DNA of 34,281 nucleotides from Moraxellaceae bacterium (GTDB lineage Bacteria; Pseudomonadota; Gammaproteobacteria; Burkholderiales; Rhodocyclaceae): NCBI GenBank assembly GCA_031119205.1, contig JAVHYF010000041.1, positions 1 to 34,281 of the forward strand, read 5' to 3'. Shown one piece after another: positions 14,173 through 21,642 of this stretch (position 1 is its first letter; every line of letters begins with the position of its first letter). Both the position numbers and the translations under genes were made by a program. Under the pieces are notes generated by a model. The model saw nothing but the letters and a program-made list of their open reading frames with translations. It ran no database searches and had not been told where the DNA came from.

Positions 14173-14943
14173 GTGGCCCGCATTTTCGCAGTCGCCAACC
14201 AGAAGGGTGGCGTCGGTAAAACCACCACCACGGTCAACCTGGCCGCGGCGCTCGCTGCGCACGGCCAGCGCGTGCTGCTGGTCGACCTCGACCCGCAGGG
14301 CAACGCCACTATGGGCTCCGGCGTCGACAAGCGCGCCGTGCCGTCCACCGTGTACCAGGTGCTGGTCGGGCTGAAGACGCTGCAGGAATCCCGCGCGCGT
14401 TCCGAGCAGGGCGGCTACGACGTGCTGGCCGCCAACCGCGACCTCGCCGGTGCGGAAGTGGAGCTGGTGACGCTGGACAACCGCGAGCGCCGCCTCAAAG
14501 ACGCGCTGGCCACCGTCGAGACCGAGTACGACTTCGTGCTCATCGACTGCCCGCCCAGCCTGTCGATGCTGACCCTGAACGGCCTGTGTTGCGCGCACGG
14601 CGTCATCATCCCGATGCAATGCGAGTACTACGCACTGGAAGGCCTGTCCGACCTGGTGAACACCATCAAGCAGGTGCACGCCAAGATGAACCGCGAGCTG
14701 AAGATCATCGGCCTGCTGCGCGTCATGTTCGACACCCGCAGCACGCTGTCGCAACAGGTCTCGGCGCAGCTCGAATCGCACTTCGGCGACAAGGTGTTCA
14801 AGGCCATCATCCCGCGCAACGTGCGCCTGGCCGAGGCCCCCAGTCATGGGCTGCCCGGCGTGGTGTTCGACAAGGCCGCCAAGGGTTCGCAGGCTTACCT
14901 GAGTTTCGCCGCCGAGATGATCGAGCGGATCAAGACGATTTAA
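14173..14943 (+). CDS. parA: Chromosome-partitioning ATPase ParA (Soj)
   Basis: The 256-residue protein begins MARIFAVANQKGGVGKTTTT with the deviant Walker A motif KGGVGKTT (11-18), the VDLDPQGNAT switch, and IDCPPSLSMLT as Walker B. It is a chromosomal type I ParA that moves or segregates the ParB-bound origin on nucleoid DNA. The start codon is GTG at 14173 with GGGGGAA eight bases upstream. parB follows after 72 bases. I found no parS site in the window, although such sites usually lie within some tens of kilobases of parAB. Confidence 0.97.
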   Translation: MARIFAVANQKGGVGKTTTTVNLAAALAAHGQRVLLVDLDPQGNATMGSGVDKRAVPSTVYQVLVGLKTLQESRARSEQGGYDVLAANRDLAGAEVELVTLDNRERRLKDALATVETEYDFVLIDCPPSLSMLTLNGLCCAHGVIIPMQCEYYALEGLSDLVNTIKQVHAKMNRELKIIGLLRVMFDTRSTLSQQVSAQLESHFGDKVFKAIIPRNVRLAEAPSHGLPGVVFDKAAKGSQAYLSFAAEMIERIKTI

Positions 14944-15015
14944 AGCAATCCGATTCAAAGCAATCAACTGCAACGGCGCGCGCTGTCGTTGCAAGGTATC
15001 CATCCAGGCATTGCC

Positions 15016-15870
15016 ATGACACCACCCAAGATGAAAGGCCTCGGTCGGGGCCTCGAAGCCCTGCTTGGCGGCGACACGCTGCCGGCGGACACCGGCAACC
15101 TCACCACGCTGCCGGTCGGCGGCCTGCAGCCAGGCAAGTACCAGCCGCGCACGCGCATGGACGCCGGCTCGCTGGAAGAGCTGGCCGCGTCGATCAAGGC
15201 GCAGGGGTTGATGCAGCCGATCACCGTGCGGCCTGTTGCGGGTGGCAAGCACGAGATCATCGCCGGTGAGCGTCGCTGGCGCGCGGCGCAACTCGCTGAG
15301 CTCACCGAAGTGCCGGTCATCATCCGCGACATTCCGGACGAAGCCGCGCTGGCGATGTCACTCATCGAGAACATCCAGCGTGAGGATCTCAATCCGCTGG
15401 AAGAAGCGCTGGGCATCCAGCGCCTGATCGACGAATTCGGCATGACCCACCAGCAGGCTGCCGACGCACTGGGCCGTTCGCGCCCGGCCACCAGCAACCT
15501 GCTGCGTCTGTTGCAATTGCAGGAAGCGGTGCGCGAGATGCTGATGCTTGGCGACATCGAGATGGGCCACGCCCGCGCGCTGCTGGCGGTGGACCCGGCG
15601 CAGCAGATCCTCCTGGCCAACCAGGTCGTCGCGAAGCGACTGTCGGTGCGCGACACCGAGAAACTGGTGTCCAGCCAGCTCAAGCCGCGTGACGAGAAGA
15701 CCGCGAAGCGCGCCGAGAACAGTCAGGACGTGCTGCGTCTGGAAGAGGAGCTGTCCGACCGTTTCGCTGCTACGGTGAAGATCAAGGCCAGCAAGAAAGG
15801 CGTCGGCACGCTGACCATCAGCTTCGGCAGCCTGGACCAGCTCGACGGAATTCTCGGCAAGCTGAAGTAA
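15016..15870 (+). CDS. parB: Chromosome-partitioning protein ParB (Spo0J)
   Basis: The protein has 284 residues from ATG 15016. KGLGRGLEALLG near the N-terminus is the ParA-stimulating region. The CTP-binding and clamp motifs are GERRWRA (84-90) and ENIQRED (118-124), and the helix-turn-helix for parS follows at about 143-165. The C-terminus is the dimer domain. A TTG at 14989 would add nine residues; ATG 15016 has CAGG at the right distance and was preferred. In many betaproteobacteria parB lies next to the atp operon; here about 13 kb separates them. A long inverted repeat begins at the base after the stop codon. Confidence 0.96.
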   Translation: MTPPKMKGLGRGLEALLGGDTLPADTGNLTTLPVGGLQPGKYQPRTRMDAGSLEELAASIKAQGLMQPITVRPVAGGKHEIIAGERRWRAAQLAELTEVPVIIRDIPDEAALAMSLIENIQREDLNPLEEALGIQRLIDEFGMTHQQAADALGRSRPATSNLLRLLQLQEAVREMLMLGDIEMGHARALLAVDPAQQILLANQVVAKRLSVRDTEKLVSSQLKPRDEKTAKRAENSQDVLRLEEELSDRFAATVKIKASKKGVGTLTISFGSLDQLDGILGKLK

Positions 15871-15992
15871 GAAGCCGCAACAAAATGGTTCTGGCGTTGT
15901 TGCATCTCCTTGCCGTACTGGATGTACTGTCTTCGTCGATGCGCCTAGCCAGAACCGCTGCGCTTCGCTTCACTCTATTCTGTTGCGGCTTC
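15871..15992. repeat. Long imperfect inverted repeat after parB
   Basis: Outer arms 15871-15886 and 15977-15992 are complementary at 15 of 16 positions. A second pair, GGTTCTGGC (15887-15895) and GCCAGAACC (15948-15956), is perfect. The middle contains CGTACTGGATGTACTG (15914-15929), close to the core of the 3065-3187 element, which reads CGTACTGGAGTACG on the opposite strand. The two elements have different arms but the same size and plan. It fills almost the whole gap between parB and the next gene and may end parB transcription. Confidence 0.8.
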
Positions 15993-16036
15993 CAAAGCCT
16001 GCGGCCTTGGCTGTAGTCATCTTGCAAGGATGCATC

Positions 16037-16726
16037 ATGAACAGACGTCGTTTCGTGTCCGCACTGGCGCTGGCACCGCTGCTCGCACCCCTGTACGCGC
16101 ATGCTGGTTTGCTCGACGCGATTTCCAGCAAGGATGCGACGGCGGGCCTGAAGCAGGCGCTGGAGCAGGGGGCCACGCAAGCGGTCGCCACGCTCGGCGT
16201 GACGGACGGCTTCCAGGGCAATCCGCGCTTCCGCATCCCCTTGCCGGATTCGATCCGGCAGATCGAGCCAGCGCTGCGCCTGATGGGTCAGGGGCCGGCA
16301 CTGGACGAACTGCAGCAGGCCATGAACCGTGCCGCCGAGATGGCGGTGGCCGAGGCGAAGCCGCTGCTGGTGGGCGCGGTGAAGCAGATGAGCGTGCAGG
16401 ACGCCAGGAGCATCCTTGGCGGTGGCGACGACTCCGTGACCCAGTATTTCCGCAGCAAGACGCTGACGCCGCTGACCCAGAAATTCCAGCCGGTAGTGAA
16501 GCGCGCAACGGGCCGTGTGAAGCTGGCCGAGCAGTACAACCAGCTGGCCGGGCAAGGCGCCGCGCTCGGCCTGGTGAAAGCCGAAGACGCCAACGTCGAG
16601 AGTTTCGTGACCCGCCGTGCCCTGGATGCGCTGTACCTGCGCATCGCGGAGGAAGAGCGGGCCATCCGCCAGAACCCCGCCGAGGCTGTGGGTAGCATCG
16701 CCCGTAAAGTATTTGGCGCGATCTGA
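16037..16726 (+). CDS. DUF4197 family exported protein
   Basis: The 229-residue protein starts with a signal peptide (MNRRRFVSALALAPLLAPLYAHA, cut after about residue 23) with an RR pair near the start. The mature part is helical and fits the DUF4197 pattern: LLDAISSKDATAGLKQALEQG, then DGFQGNPRFRIPLP, the central VKQMSVQDARSILGGGDDSVT and a C-terminal LDALYLRIAEEERAIRQNP. Proteins of this family are periplasmic and have no established function. The ATG at 16037 has AAGGA seven bases upstream. The gene is monocistronic between an inverted repeat and a convergent terminator. Confidence 0.88.
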   Translation: MNRRRFVSALALAPLLAPLYAHAGLLDAISSKDATAGLKQALEQGATQAVATLGVTDGFQGNPRFRIPLPDSIRQIEPALRLMGQGPALDELQQAMNRAAEMAVAEAKPLLVGAVKQMSVQDARSILGGGDDSVTQYFRSKTLTPLTQKFQPVVKRATGRVKLAEQYNQLAGQGAALGLVKAEDANVESFVTRRALDALYLRIAEEERAIRQNPAEAVGSIARKVFGAI

Positions 16727-16776
16727 GCGAAGCGCGGGGGGCTTCGCCGCGCCTCTCCAGCGTGACAGGCAGGCTC

Positions 16777-16802
16777 CAGACAGCGGCTACGGCCGCTGTC
16801 TG
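16777..16802. terminator. Convergent terminator overlapping the Bcr/CflA stop
   Basis: A perfect 11-bp stem (CAGACAGCGGC, loop TACG, GCCGCTGTCTG) is followed on the plus strand by TTCTTGTG. It lies 50 bases after the DUF4197 stop and includes the last codons and the stop of the exporter gene from the other strand. It should end plus-strand transcription and may also mark the end of the lipid operon. Confidence 0.75.
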
Positions 16803-18001
16803 TTCTTGTGCCAGGCGTACAGCACGAAGCACAACAGGCTGGCGATCCAGCCGCCGGTAGCCGCCCAGGCCAGATGATGGAGGTCGGACCATACCGCCGG
16901 CGCCAGCAGGCCCGCACAGGCCGCCGTCACCAGCATCTGGATGAAGCCCTGGCAGCTCGCCGCGAGCCCGCGCCGCTCCGGGAACATGTCCAGCGCGATG
17001 AGGCTGAAGCTGGGCATCGCCAGGCTCATGCCGAAGGTGTAGAGCGCGAGTTGCGGAATGCGGCTGGCTACCGAGGTGAATACGAAGTAGTTCAGCATCA
17101 GGTTGATCAGGGTTGCCACGGCCATGATGCTGAAGCCCAGGCGCACGGTGCCGTGACGGGACAGCTTGCCGGCCAGGCGTGCAGACAGGGCCGAGCCGCA
17201 GACCATGCCCAACACCATCGGTACGAACAGCCAGCCGAACTCCGTGCTGGACAGGCCAAGGTGCTGCATCAGGAACACGGGCGCCGACATCACGTAGACG
17301 AAGAAGCCGGTGAACATCAGGCCCAGCGACAGCGCGCTCAGCACGAAGCCGGGGTGGCCCAGCACGCTTACGTAACCGCGCATCAGCGACACCGGATGCA
17401 GTGACTGGCGCTGCTCGGGCGGCAGCGTTTCCGGCAGGTGGGTCACGGTCATGACCAGTTGCACCACGCCCAGCAGGGCCAGGAAGCCGAACACGCTGCG
17501 CCAGCCCAGCAGCTCCGTGATCCAGCCGCCGAAGATCGGGGCTACCGCGGGCGCCAGCGCGAACACCATGGCCACGTGCGCCATCAGCCGTTGCGCCGCC
17601 GGGCCCTCCAGCACATCGCGGATGATCGCGCGGCCCACCACGACGCCCACACCGGCAGAAATCCCCTGCAGCGCACGGCCCAGCCACAGCATCTCGATGC
17701 TTTGCGCCATGACGCACACCAGCGAGGCCAGTGAGAACAGCGTCAGCCCCACCAGCAGGACGCGGCGGCGCCCCAGCGCGTCGGCCAGCGCGCCGTGCCA
17801 CAGCATCATGAAGGCGAAGGGCAGCATGTAGGCGGTGAGCGACTGCTGCATCGCCAGCGGCGTGGTGTGCAGCCCCGCCTCGATGGCCGGAAAGGCCGGC
17901 AGGTAGGTGTCGATGGAGAATGGGCCGATTGCGTTCAGCAATGCCAGCATCATGGCCAGCAGCGGATAGGCGATCGGTTTCGGGAGATGAGACGTTGGCA
18001 A
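16787..18001 (-). CDS. Bcr/CflA-type multidrug efflux MFS transporter
   Basis: The 404-residue protein has twelve predicted membrane helices. NAIGPFSIDTYLPAFPAIEAGL near the N-terminus and the motif A loop GALADALGRRRVLL identify the Bcr/CflA group of H+-driven drug exporters. The start is taken as TTG at 18001, with GGAAG upstream: the next in-frame ATG falls inside the first helix, and the ATG at 18115 lies within the previous gene. It is the last gene of the minus-strand lipid cluster, 34 bases after the LplT-PlsC fusion, and could export a product of that cluster, though the family mostly exports drugs and amino-acid-like compounds. Confidence 0.88.
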   Translation of the reverse strand: MPTSHLPKPIAYPLLAMMLALLNAIGPFSIDTYLPAFPAIEAGLHTTPLAMQQSLTAYMLPFAFMMLWHGALADALGRRRVLLVGLTLFSLASLVCVMAQSIEMLWLGRALQGISAGVGVVVGRAIIRDVLEGPAAQRLMAHVAMVFALAPAVAPIFGGWITELLGWRSVFGFLALLGVVQLVMTVTHLPETLPPEQRQSLHPVSLMRGYVSVLGHPGFVLSALSLGLMFTGFFVYVMSAPVFLMQHLGLSSTEFGWLFVPMVLGMVCGSALSARLAGKLSRHGTVRLGFSIMAVATLINLMLNYFVFTSVASRIPQLALYTFGMSLAMPSFSLIALDMFPERRGLAASCQGFIQMLVTAACAGLLAPAVWSDLHHLAWAATGGWIASLLCFVLYAWHKNRQRP

Positions 18002-18035
18002 GGTGTACTTCCGGTTGCTGCAGAAGGGGAATGCG

Positions 18036-19913
18036 TCAGGCGGCTTCGCCGCGCAGGGTCTGGATGCGCGCCTGCAAGGCGGCGGGCGAAACGCTGTCGG
18101 GCGCCATCGGCGCATCCACGATCAGCTCGATGCGGTTGAAGAAACCACGCCGGAACGGTTTGCTCATGGCAGGACCACCCTTGCGCGAGAAGAAGCTGCC
18201 CCACAGGCCGCGCAAGGCCATCGGCACCACCGGCACCGGGTTGCGCTGCAGGATCTTGTTGATGCCGCCCTTGAAGGGCGCAATCTCGCCGCTGTCGGTG
18301 ACACGGCCTTCGGGAAAGATGCCGACCAGATCGCCGGCCGCCAGCGCTGCAGCGATGTCGTCGTAGGCGCGGTGCAGGGTGTCCGGGTCTTCCTTAGCCG
18401 AAGCGATCGGAATGGCGCGGTTCTCGCGGAAGACGAAGTTGAGGACCGGGATGCGGAAGATGCGATGGTCCATCACGAAGCGGATCGGCCGCGGACTGGC
18501 GGCGAGGATCACCAGCGCGTCGACGAAGCTCACGTGGTTGCAGACAATCACCGCGGCGCCGCCCTCGGGAATGTGCGCGACGCCCTGAGTCCGTACGCGA
18601 TATACCGTGTGCACCAGCAGCCACACGATGAAGCGCATCAGGAATTCCGGCAGCAGGGTGTAGATGTAGATGGCCACCACGGCATTGAAGAGCGCGACCG
18701 CGAGGAAGAGTTCCCCGATGGACAGCCCCAGACCCAGCAGAACCATGCTGACACCGGCCGATACCACCATGAAGCCGGCATTCATGATGTTTACCGCCGC
18801 GATCACTCGCGACACATAGCGCCTGTCGCAGCGGGTCTGGATCATCGCATTCAGCGGCACGACGTAAAGCCCGCCACACAGGCCCAGCGCAGCGATGTCG
18901 AACAGCAGACGCCAGTGCGTGAAGTGCTGCAGGTACTCCGTGATGCCGCCGTTTTGCATCAGCGGTGTGTCGGGTATCGAGAAGTACATGTCGGTGCCGA
19001 ACAGCGTCAGGCCGATGGCCGCCAGCGGCACCAGGCCGATCTCCACCCGCCCGCGCGACAGGCGCTCGCACAGCAGGGAGCCGATGCCGACGCCGACCGA
19101 GAAGACCGTCAGCAACAGCATGAACACGCTTTCGCTGCCGCCCAGTGCACTCTTCGCAAGATTCGGGAATTGCGCCAGCACCGTGGCGCCGTAGAACCAG
19201 AACCACGAGATGCCCAGCACCGACAGCCACACGGCGCGGTTGCTGCGCGCGAAACCGATGTTGCGCCAGGTCTCGCTGAACGGATTCAGGTTCACCTTCA
19301 GGCCTGGCTCGGCAGGCGGTGACGATGGAATGCCACGGCTGGCCCACCAGCCGGCAATGGCGAGTGCCAGCACGCCGATGCTCGCCAGCCGGTTGCTGTC
19401 GTCCAGCGCGATCAGCCCCGCGCCCAGCACCTGGCCGAGAAGGATCGCCACGAAGGTGCCCATGCCCACCATGCCGTTGCCCCCTACCAGCTCCTGCGGC
19501 GCGAGGTGCTGCGGCAGGTAGGAGTATTTGACCGGGCCGAAGAAGGTGGAGTGCAGCCCCATCAGCACCAGCGCGAGCACGAGTTGCCACAGGCTGTGGG
19601 CGAGGAAGCCCCAGCCTGCCAGCAGCATGATGGCGATCTCGCACAGCTTCACCACGCGCGCCACGCTGCCCTTGTCGTACTTGTCAGCCACCTGCCCGCC
19701 CGTCGCGGAGAACAGGAAGAAGGGCAGGATGAACAGACCGGGCAGCAGGGTGGTGAGCTGGGCAGAACCCAGACCCGCGAACTCAGCGCCGCGGAACGCC
19801 ACGAGGGTGATCAGCGCCGTCTTGAAGACGTTGTCGTTGAACGCGCCTAGGAATTGCGTGAGGAAGAACGGCAGGAAGCGCTTTTCGCGCATCAGCTGGA
19901 ACTGGTTGCTCAT
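18036..19913 (-). CDS. LplT-like MFS transporter fused to PlsC acyltransferase (copy A)
   Basis: The protein has 625 residues. Residues 1 to about 420 form an MFS domain resembling the lysophospholipid flippase LplT (FLTQFLGAFNDN, GQVADKYDKG, FGPVKYSYLPQ). The last 190 residues are a PlsC/LPLAT acyltransferase with the catalytic NHVSFVD (HX4D) and FPEGR. The fusion would flip lyso-lipids inward and acylate them at the inner face. The start at 19913 gives the MSNQFQLMREKRFLPF N-terminus; a longer frame upstream runs over the hydroxylase gene. A paralogue of equal length lies at 23597-25474 and is mostly identical by eye. There is a 77-base gap to the gene before it. Confidence 0.93.
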   Translation of the reverse strand: MSNQFQLMREKRFLPFFLTQFLGAFNDNVFKTALITLVAFRGAEFAGLGSAQLTTLLPGLFILPFFLFSATGGQVADKYDKGSVARVVKLCEIAIMLLAGWGFLAHSLWQLVLALVLMGLHSTFFGPVKYSYLPQHLAPQELVGGNGMVGMGTFVAILLGQVLGAGLIALDDSNRLASIGVLALAIAGWWASRGIPSSPPAEPGLKVNLNPFSETWRNIGFARSNRAVWLSVLGISWFWFYGATVLAQFPNLAKSALGGSESVFMLLLTVFSVGVGIGSLLCERLSRGRVEIGLVPLAAIGLTLFGTDMYFSIPDTPLMQNGGITEYLQHFTHWRLLFDIAALGLCGGLYVVPLNAMIQTRCDRRYVSRVIAAVNIMNAGFMVVSAGVSMVLLGLGLSIGELFLAVALFNAVVAIYIYTLLPEFLMRFIVWLLVHTVYRVRTQGVAHIPEGGAAVIVCNHVSFVDALVILAASPRPIRFVMDHRIFRIPVLNFVFRENRAIPIASAKEDPDTLHRAYDDIAAALAAGDLVGIFPEGRVTDSGEIAPFKGGINKILQRNPVPVVPMALRGLWGSFFSRKGGPAMSKPFRRGFFNRIELIVDAPMAPDSVSPAALQARIQTLRGEAA

Positions 19914-19990
19914 GGTGGGCTTGGGCGGGCCGCGGGGGACGCCCATCTTGCCATGTCCTTGCGGTGGATCGCCCCCGGCACGCGAGAGTG

Positions 19991-20716
19991 CTACAGACGC
20001 GTGCCCAGCCAGCGGTCGAAGCAGGACAGCGCAAAGCCGTAGTTGCCATGCGCACGGGCGTGGTGGGCGGCATGTTGCTCGCTTGCCCGCCGCAGCCAGC
20101 CAGCGGGGCTGCGTGGCCGCCAGTTGCTGTGACCGAGGACGTTCCAGGCCAGCGACAGCGCCGGCAGGCACAGCAAGGCCCAGGGCGAGAAGGCGTGAGC
20201 GCACAGCGCCAGCGGCATCACCGCGCCGAGCAGGAAGGCTTCGATCCAGTGGAAGTTGAAGGCGGCAAGCGGGGTGACCCGCACCGAGCGGTGATGCACG
20301 GCGTGAACCCGCAGGAAGAGCGGCCGCCAGTGCAGCAGGCGATGCGTGGCGTAGAAGTGGACCTCGTTCCACAGCCACAGGCTGCATACCTCCAGAGCCC
20401 AGCGGGCCGGCCCCACGTCCCAGCTGACCGCAAGCCACCCGCGGTCGAGTAGCCACCACACTGCCGCTGCCTGCGCGGCGAACACCCCGATGGAGCGCAG
20501 GCTGCCGGCAATCTCGCTGCGAACCTGACCCGTCCGCAGCGGCCGCGCGTTGATCGGCGCCGCAGCCAGTCTGTCCAGCAAGAGGAATGCGCCACCGGCC
20601 ATCACCGCGTAGAGAAGCAGGAACCAGCCCGCCGTCAGCACGGCGGCCAGTAACGGCGAGCCGTCGCCAGTGCGGGCGAACACTATCGCCAGCGCCTGTT
20701 GCGACAAATCGATCAT
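19991..20716 (-). CDS. Fatty acid hydroxylase/sterol desaturase superfamily protein
   Basis: The 241-residue integral membrane protein has at least four hydrophobic segments (about 20-50, 75-92, 107-120, 160-195). The di-iron histidine clusters are complete: HFYATHRLLH (H120, H125, H129), HAVHH (H138, H141, H142), H196 and HAAHH (H215, H218, H219). Such enzymes hydroxylate or desaturate acyl chains, sterols or related lipids using oxygen. The substrate is unknown. Its start overlaps the stop of the preceding unknown-family gene by 4 bases, so both are coupled in the lipid operon. Confidence 0.9.
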   Translation of the reverse strand: MIDLSQQALAIVFARTGDGSPLLAAVLTAGWFLLLYAVMAGGAFLLLDRLAAAPINARPLRTGQVRSEIAGSLRSIGVFAAQAAAVWWLLDRGWLAVSWDVGPARWALEVCSLWLWNEVHFYATHRLLHWRPLFLRVHAVHHRSVRVTPLAAFNFHWIEAFLLGAVMPLALCAHAFSPWALLCLPALSLAWNVLGHSNWRPRSPAGWLRRASEQHAAHHARAHGNYGFALSCFDRWLGTRL

Positions 20717-21642
20717 GCTTCTGCGGGTACGTCGGCCTGCGCGGCGAGGGCGCGTTTTTGCTGTACGAGGTAGGCGTGCAGCATCTCAGTCGCCAGGCCA
20801 TGCAATACCAGCCGGAAGCCCGCACGCAGCGTGGTCATCGGGATCATCGGATGCTTGTTGTTCACCAGCAGCAGTGGCAGAGGATCGTCGAGGATGCGCG
20901 AGGCATACAGCGCGATGGTCTCGTCCAGCTGCAACGAGTTGGCGGCGCGCCAGAAGTCGGTGTCAGTCAGGAAGAACTGGTACACCGGGGTATAGACCTC
21001 GATGGCGGTCAGCAGGTCGACACGGTTCCAGCGGCCCTGCGGCATGCTGTCTATGGGGAAGCCGCCGTCGGTGATCATCGACAGGTCCAGTGCAGGCGGT
21101 GGCTGCATGCGCTGGCCGCGTGCATGCAGGGCCTGGTTCACCCAGATGACGAAGTTGTAGAGGTTGAGATCGTGACGCAGGAAGGCGTCGTCGCGCAGCT
21201 CCTCCAGCGAGCGGAAGCGCATGAAATGCAGCGGTGGAATCTCCACGCCGGGCAGGTTGCGCAGGATGAACTGCTGGATCTCGGCACCAAGGTGGAAGTG
21301 ACGCATGATCAGCCAGTTGGCCTGCGGGCTGACGAAGCGCTGCAGGCCGAAGACGAGGCTGCGGTGCAGGAGGCTGGAGGATTGCCAGTGTTTCGGCAGC
21401 ACGAGCTTGAGCACCTGCACCAGTACGATGGCGGCGCGCGCAAAGGGGCGCAGCAGCGGCAGCAGGTACTGCCGGCTGGGCGAAGCGCTGTCCTCCAGCC
21501 AGGCCTGCTTGACCGCCGGATCGATGGGGATGCTGGTGTCGACCATCAGCGCATGCCAGGGGTCGGGGTCGCGCGGGTCATGCGGCCGCATCGGGTCCCT
21601 GAACGCCGGGCTGGTGTGGCGGGCTTCGGTGCGGGCGTTCAC
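20713..21642 (-). CDS. Protein of unknown family in the lipid operon
   Basis: I do not recognise this 309-residue protein. It starts at a GTG that overlaps the ketosynthase stop (GTGA), and its own stop overlaps the hydroxylase start (ATGA), so it is tightly coupled on both sides. The N-terminal 40 residues are Pro/Asp/Arg-rich. A hydrophobic helix (YLLPLLRPFARAAIVLVQVL, about 61-80) could be membrane-associated. The rest is helical, with conserved-looking stretches such as MRHFHLGAEIQQFILRN, LRHDLNLYNFVIWVNQAL and DLLTAIEVYTPVYQFFLTD, rich in His, Asp and Glu. A His/acidic pattern could bind metal, but no known motif is clear. Context suggests a role in the same lipid pathway. Confidence 0.8.
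   Translation of the reverse strand: MNARTEARHTSPAFRDPMRPHDPRDPDPWHALMVDTSIPIDPAVKQAWLEDSASPSRQYLLPLLRPFARAAIVLVQVLKLVLPKHWQSSSLLHRSLVFGLQRFVSPQANWLIMRHFHLGAEIQQFILRNLPGVEIPPLHFMRFRSLEELRDDAFLRHDLNLYNFVIWVNQALHARGQRMQPPPALDLSMITDGGFPIDSMPQGRWNRVDLLTAIEVYTPVYQFFLTDTDFWRAANSLQLDETIALYASRILDDPLPLLLVNNKHPMIPMTTLRAGFRLVLHGLATEMLHAYLVQQKRALAAQADVPAEA

Noticed and set aside
14101-16036. parS sites near parAB
   Set aside because: I looked for TGTTTCACGTGAAACA-like sequence by eye here and in other gaps and saw none; the sites may lie outside the window.
19914-20825. N-terminal extension of LplT-PlsC copy A to 929 residues
   Set aside because: The added part is Arg/Ala/Gly-rich, overlaps the hydroxylase gene in another frame and has no family match; copy B lacks it.
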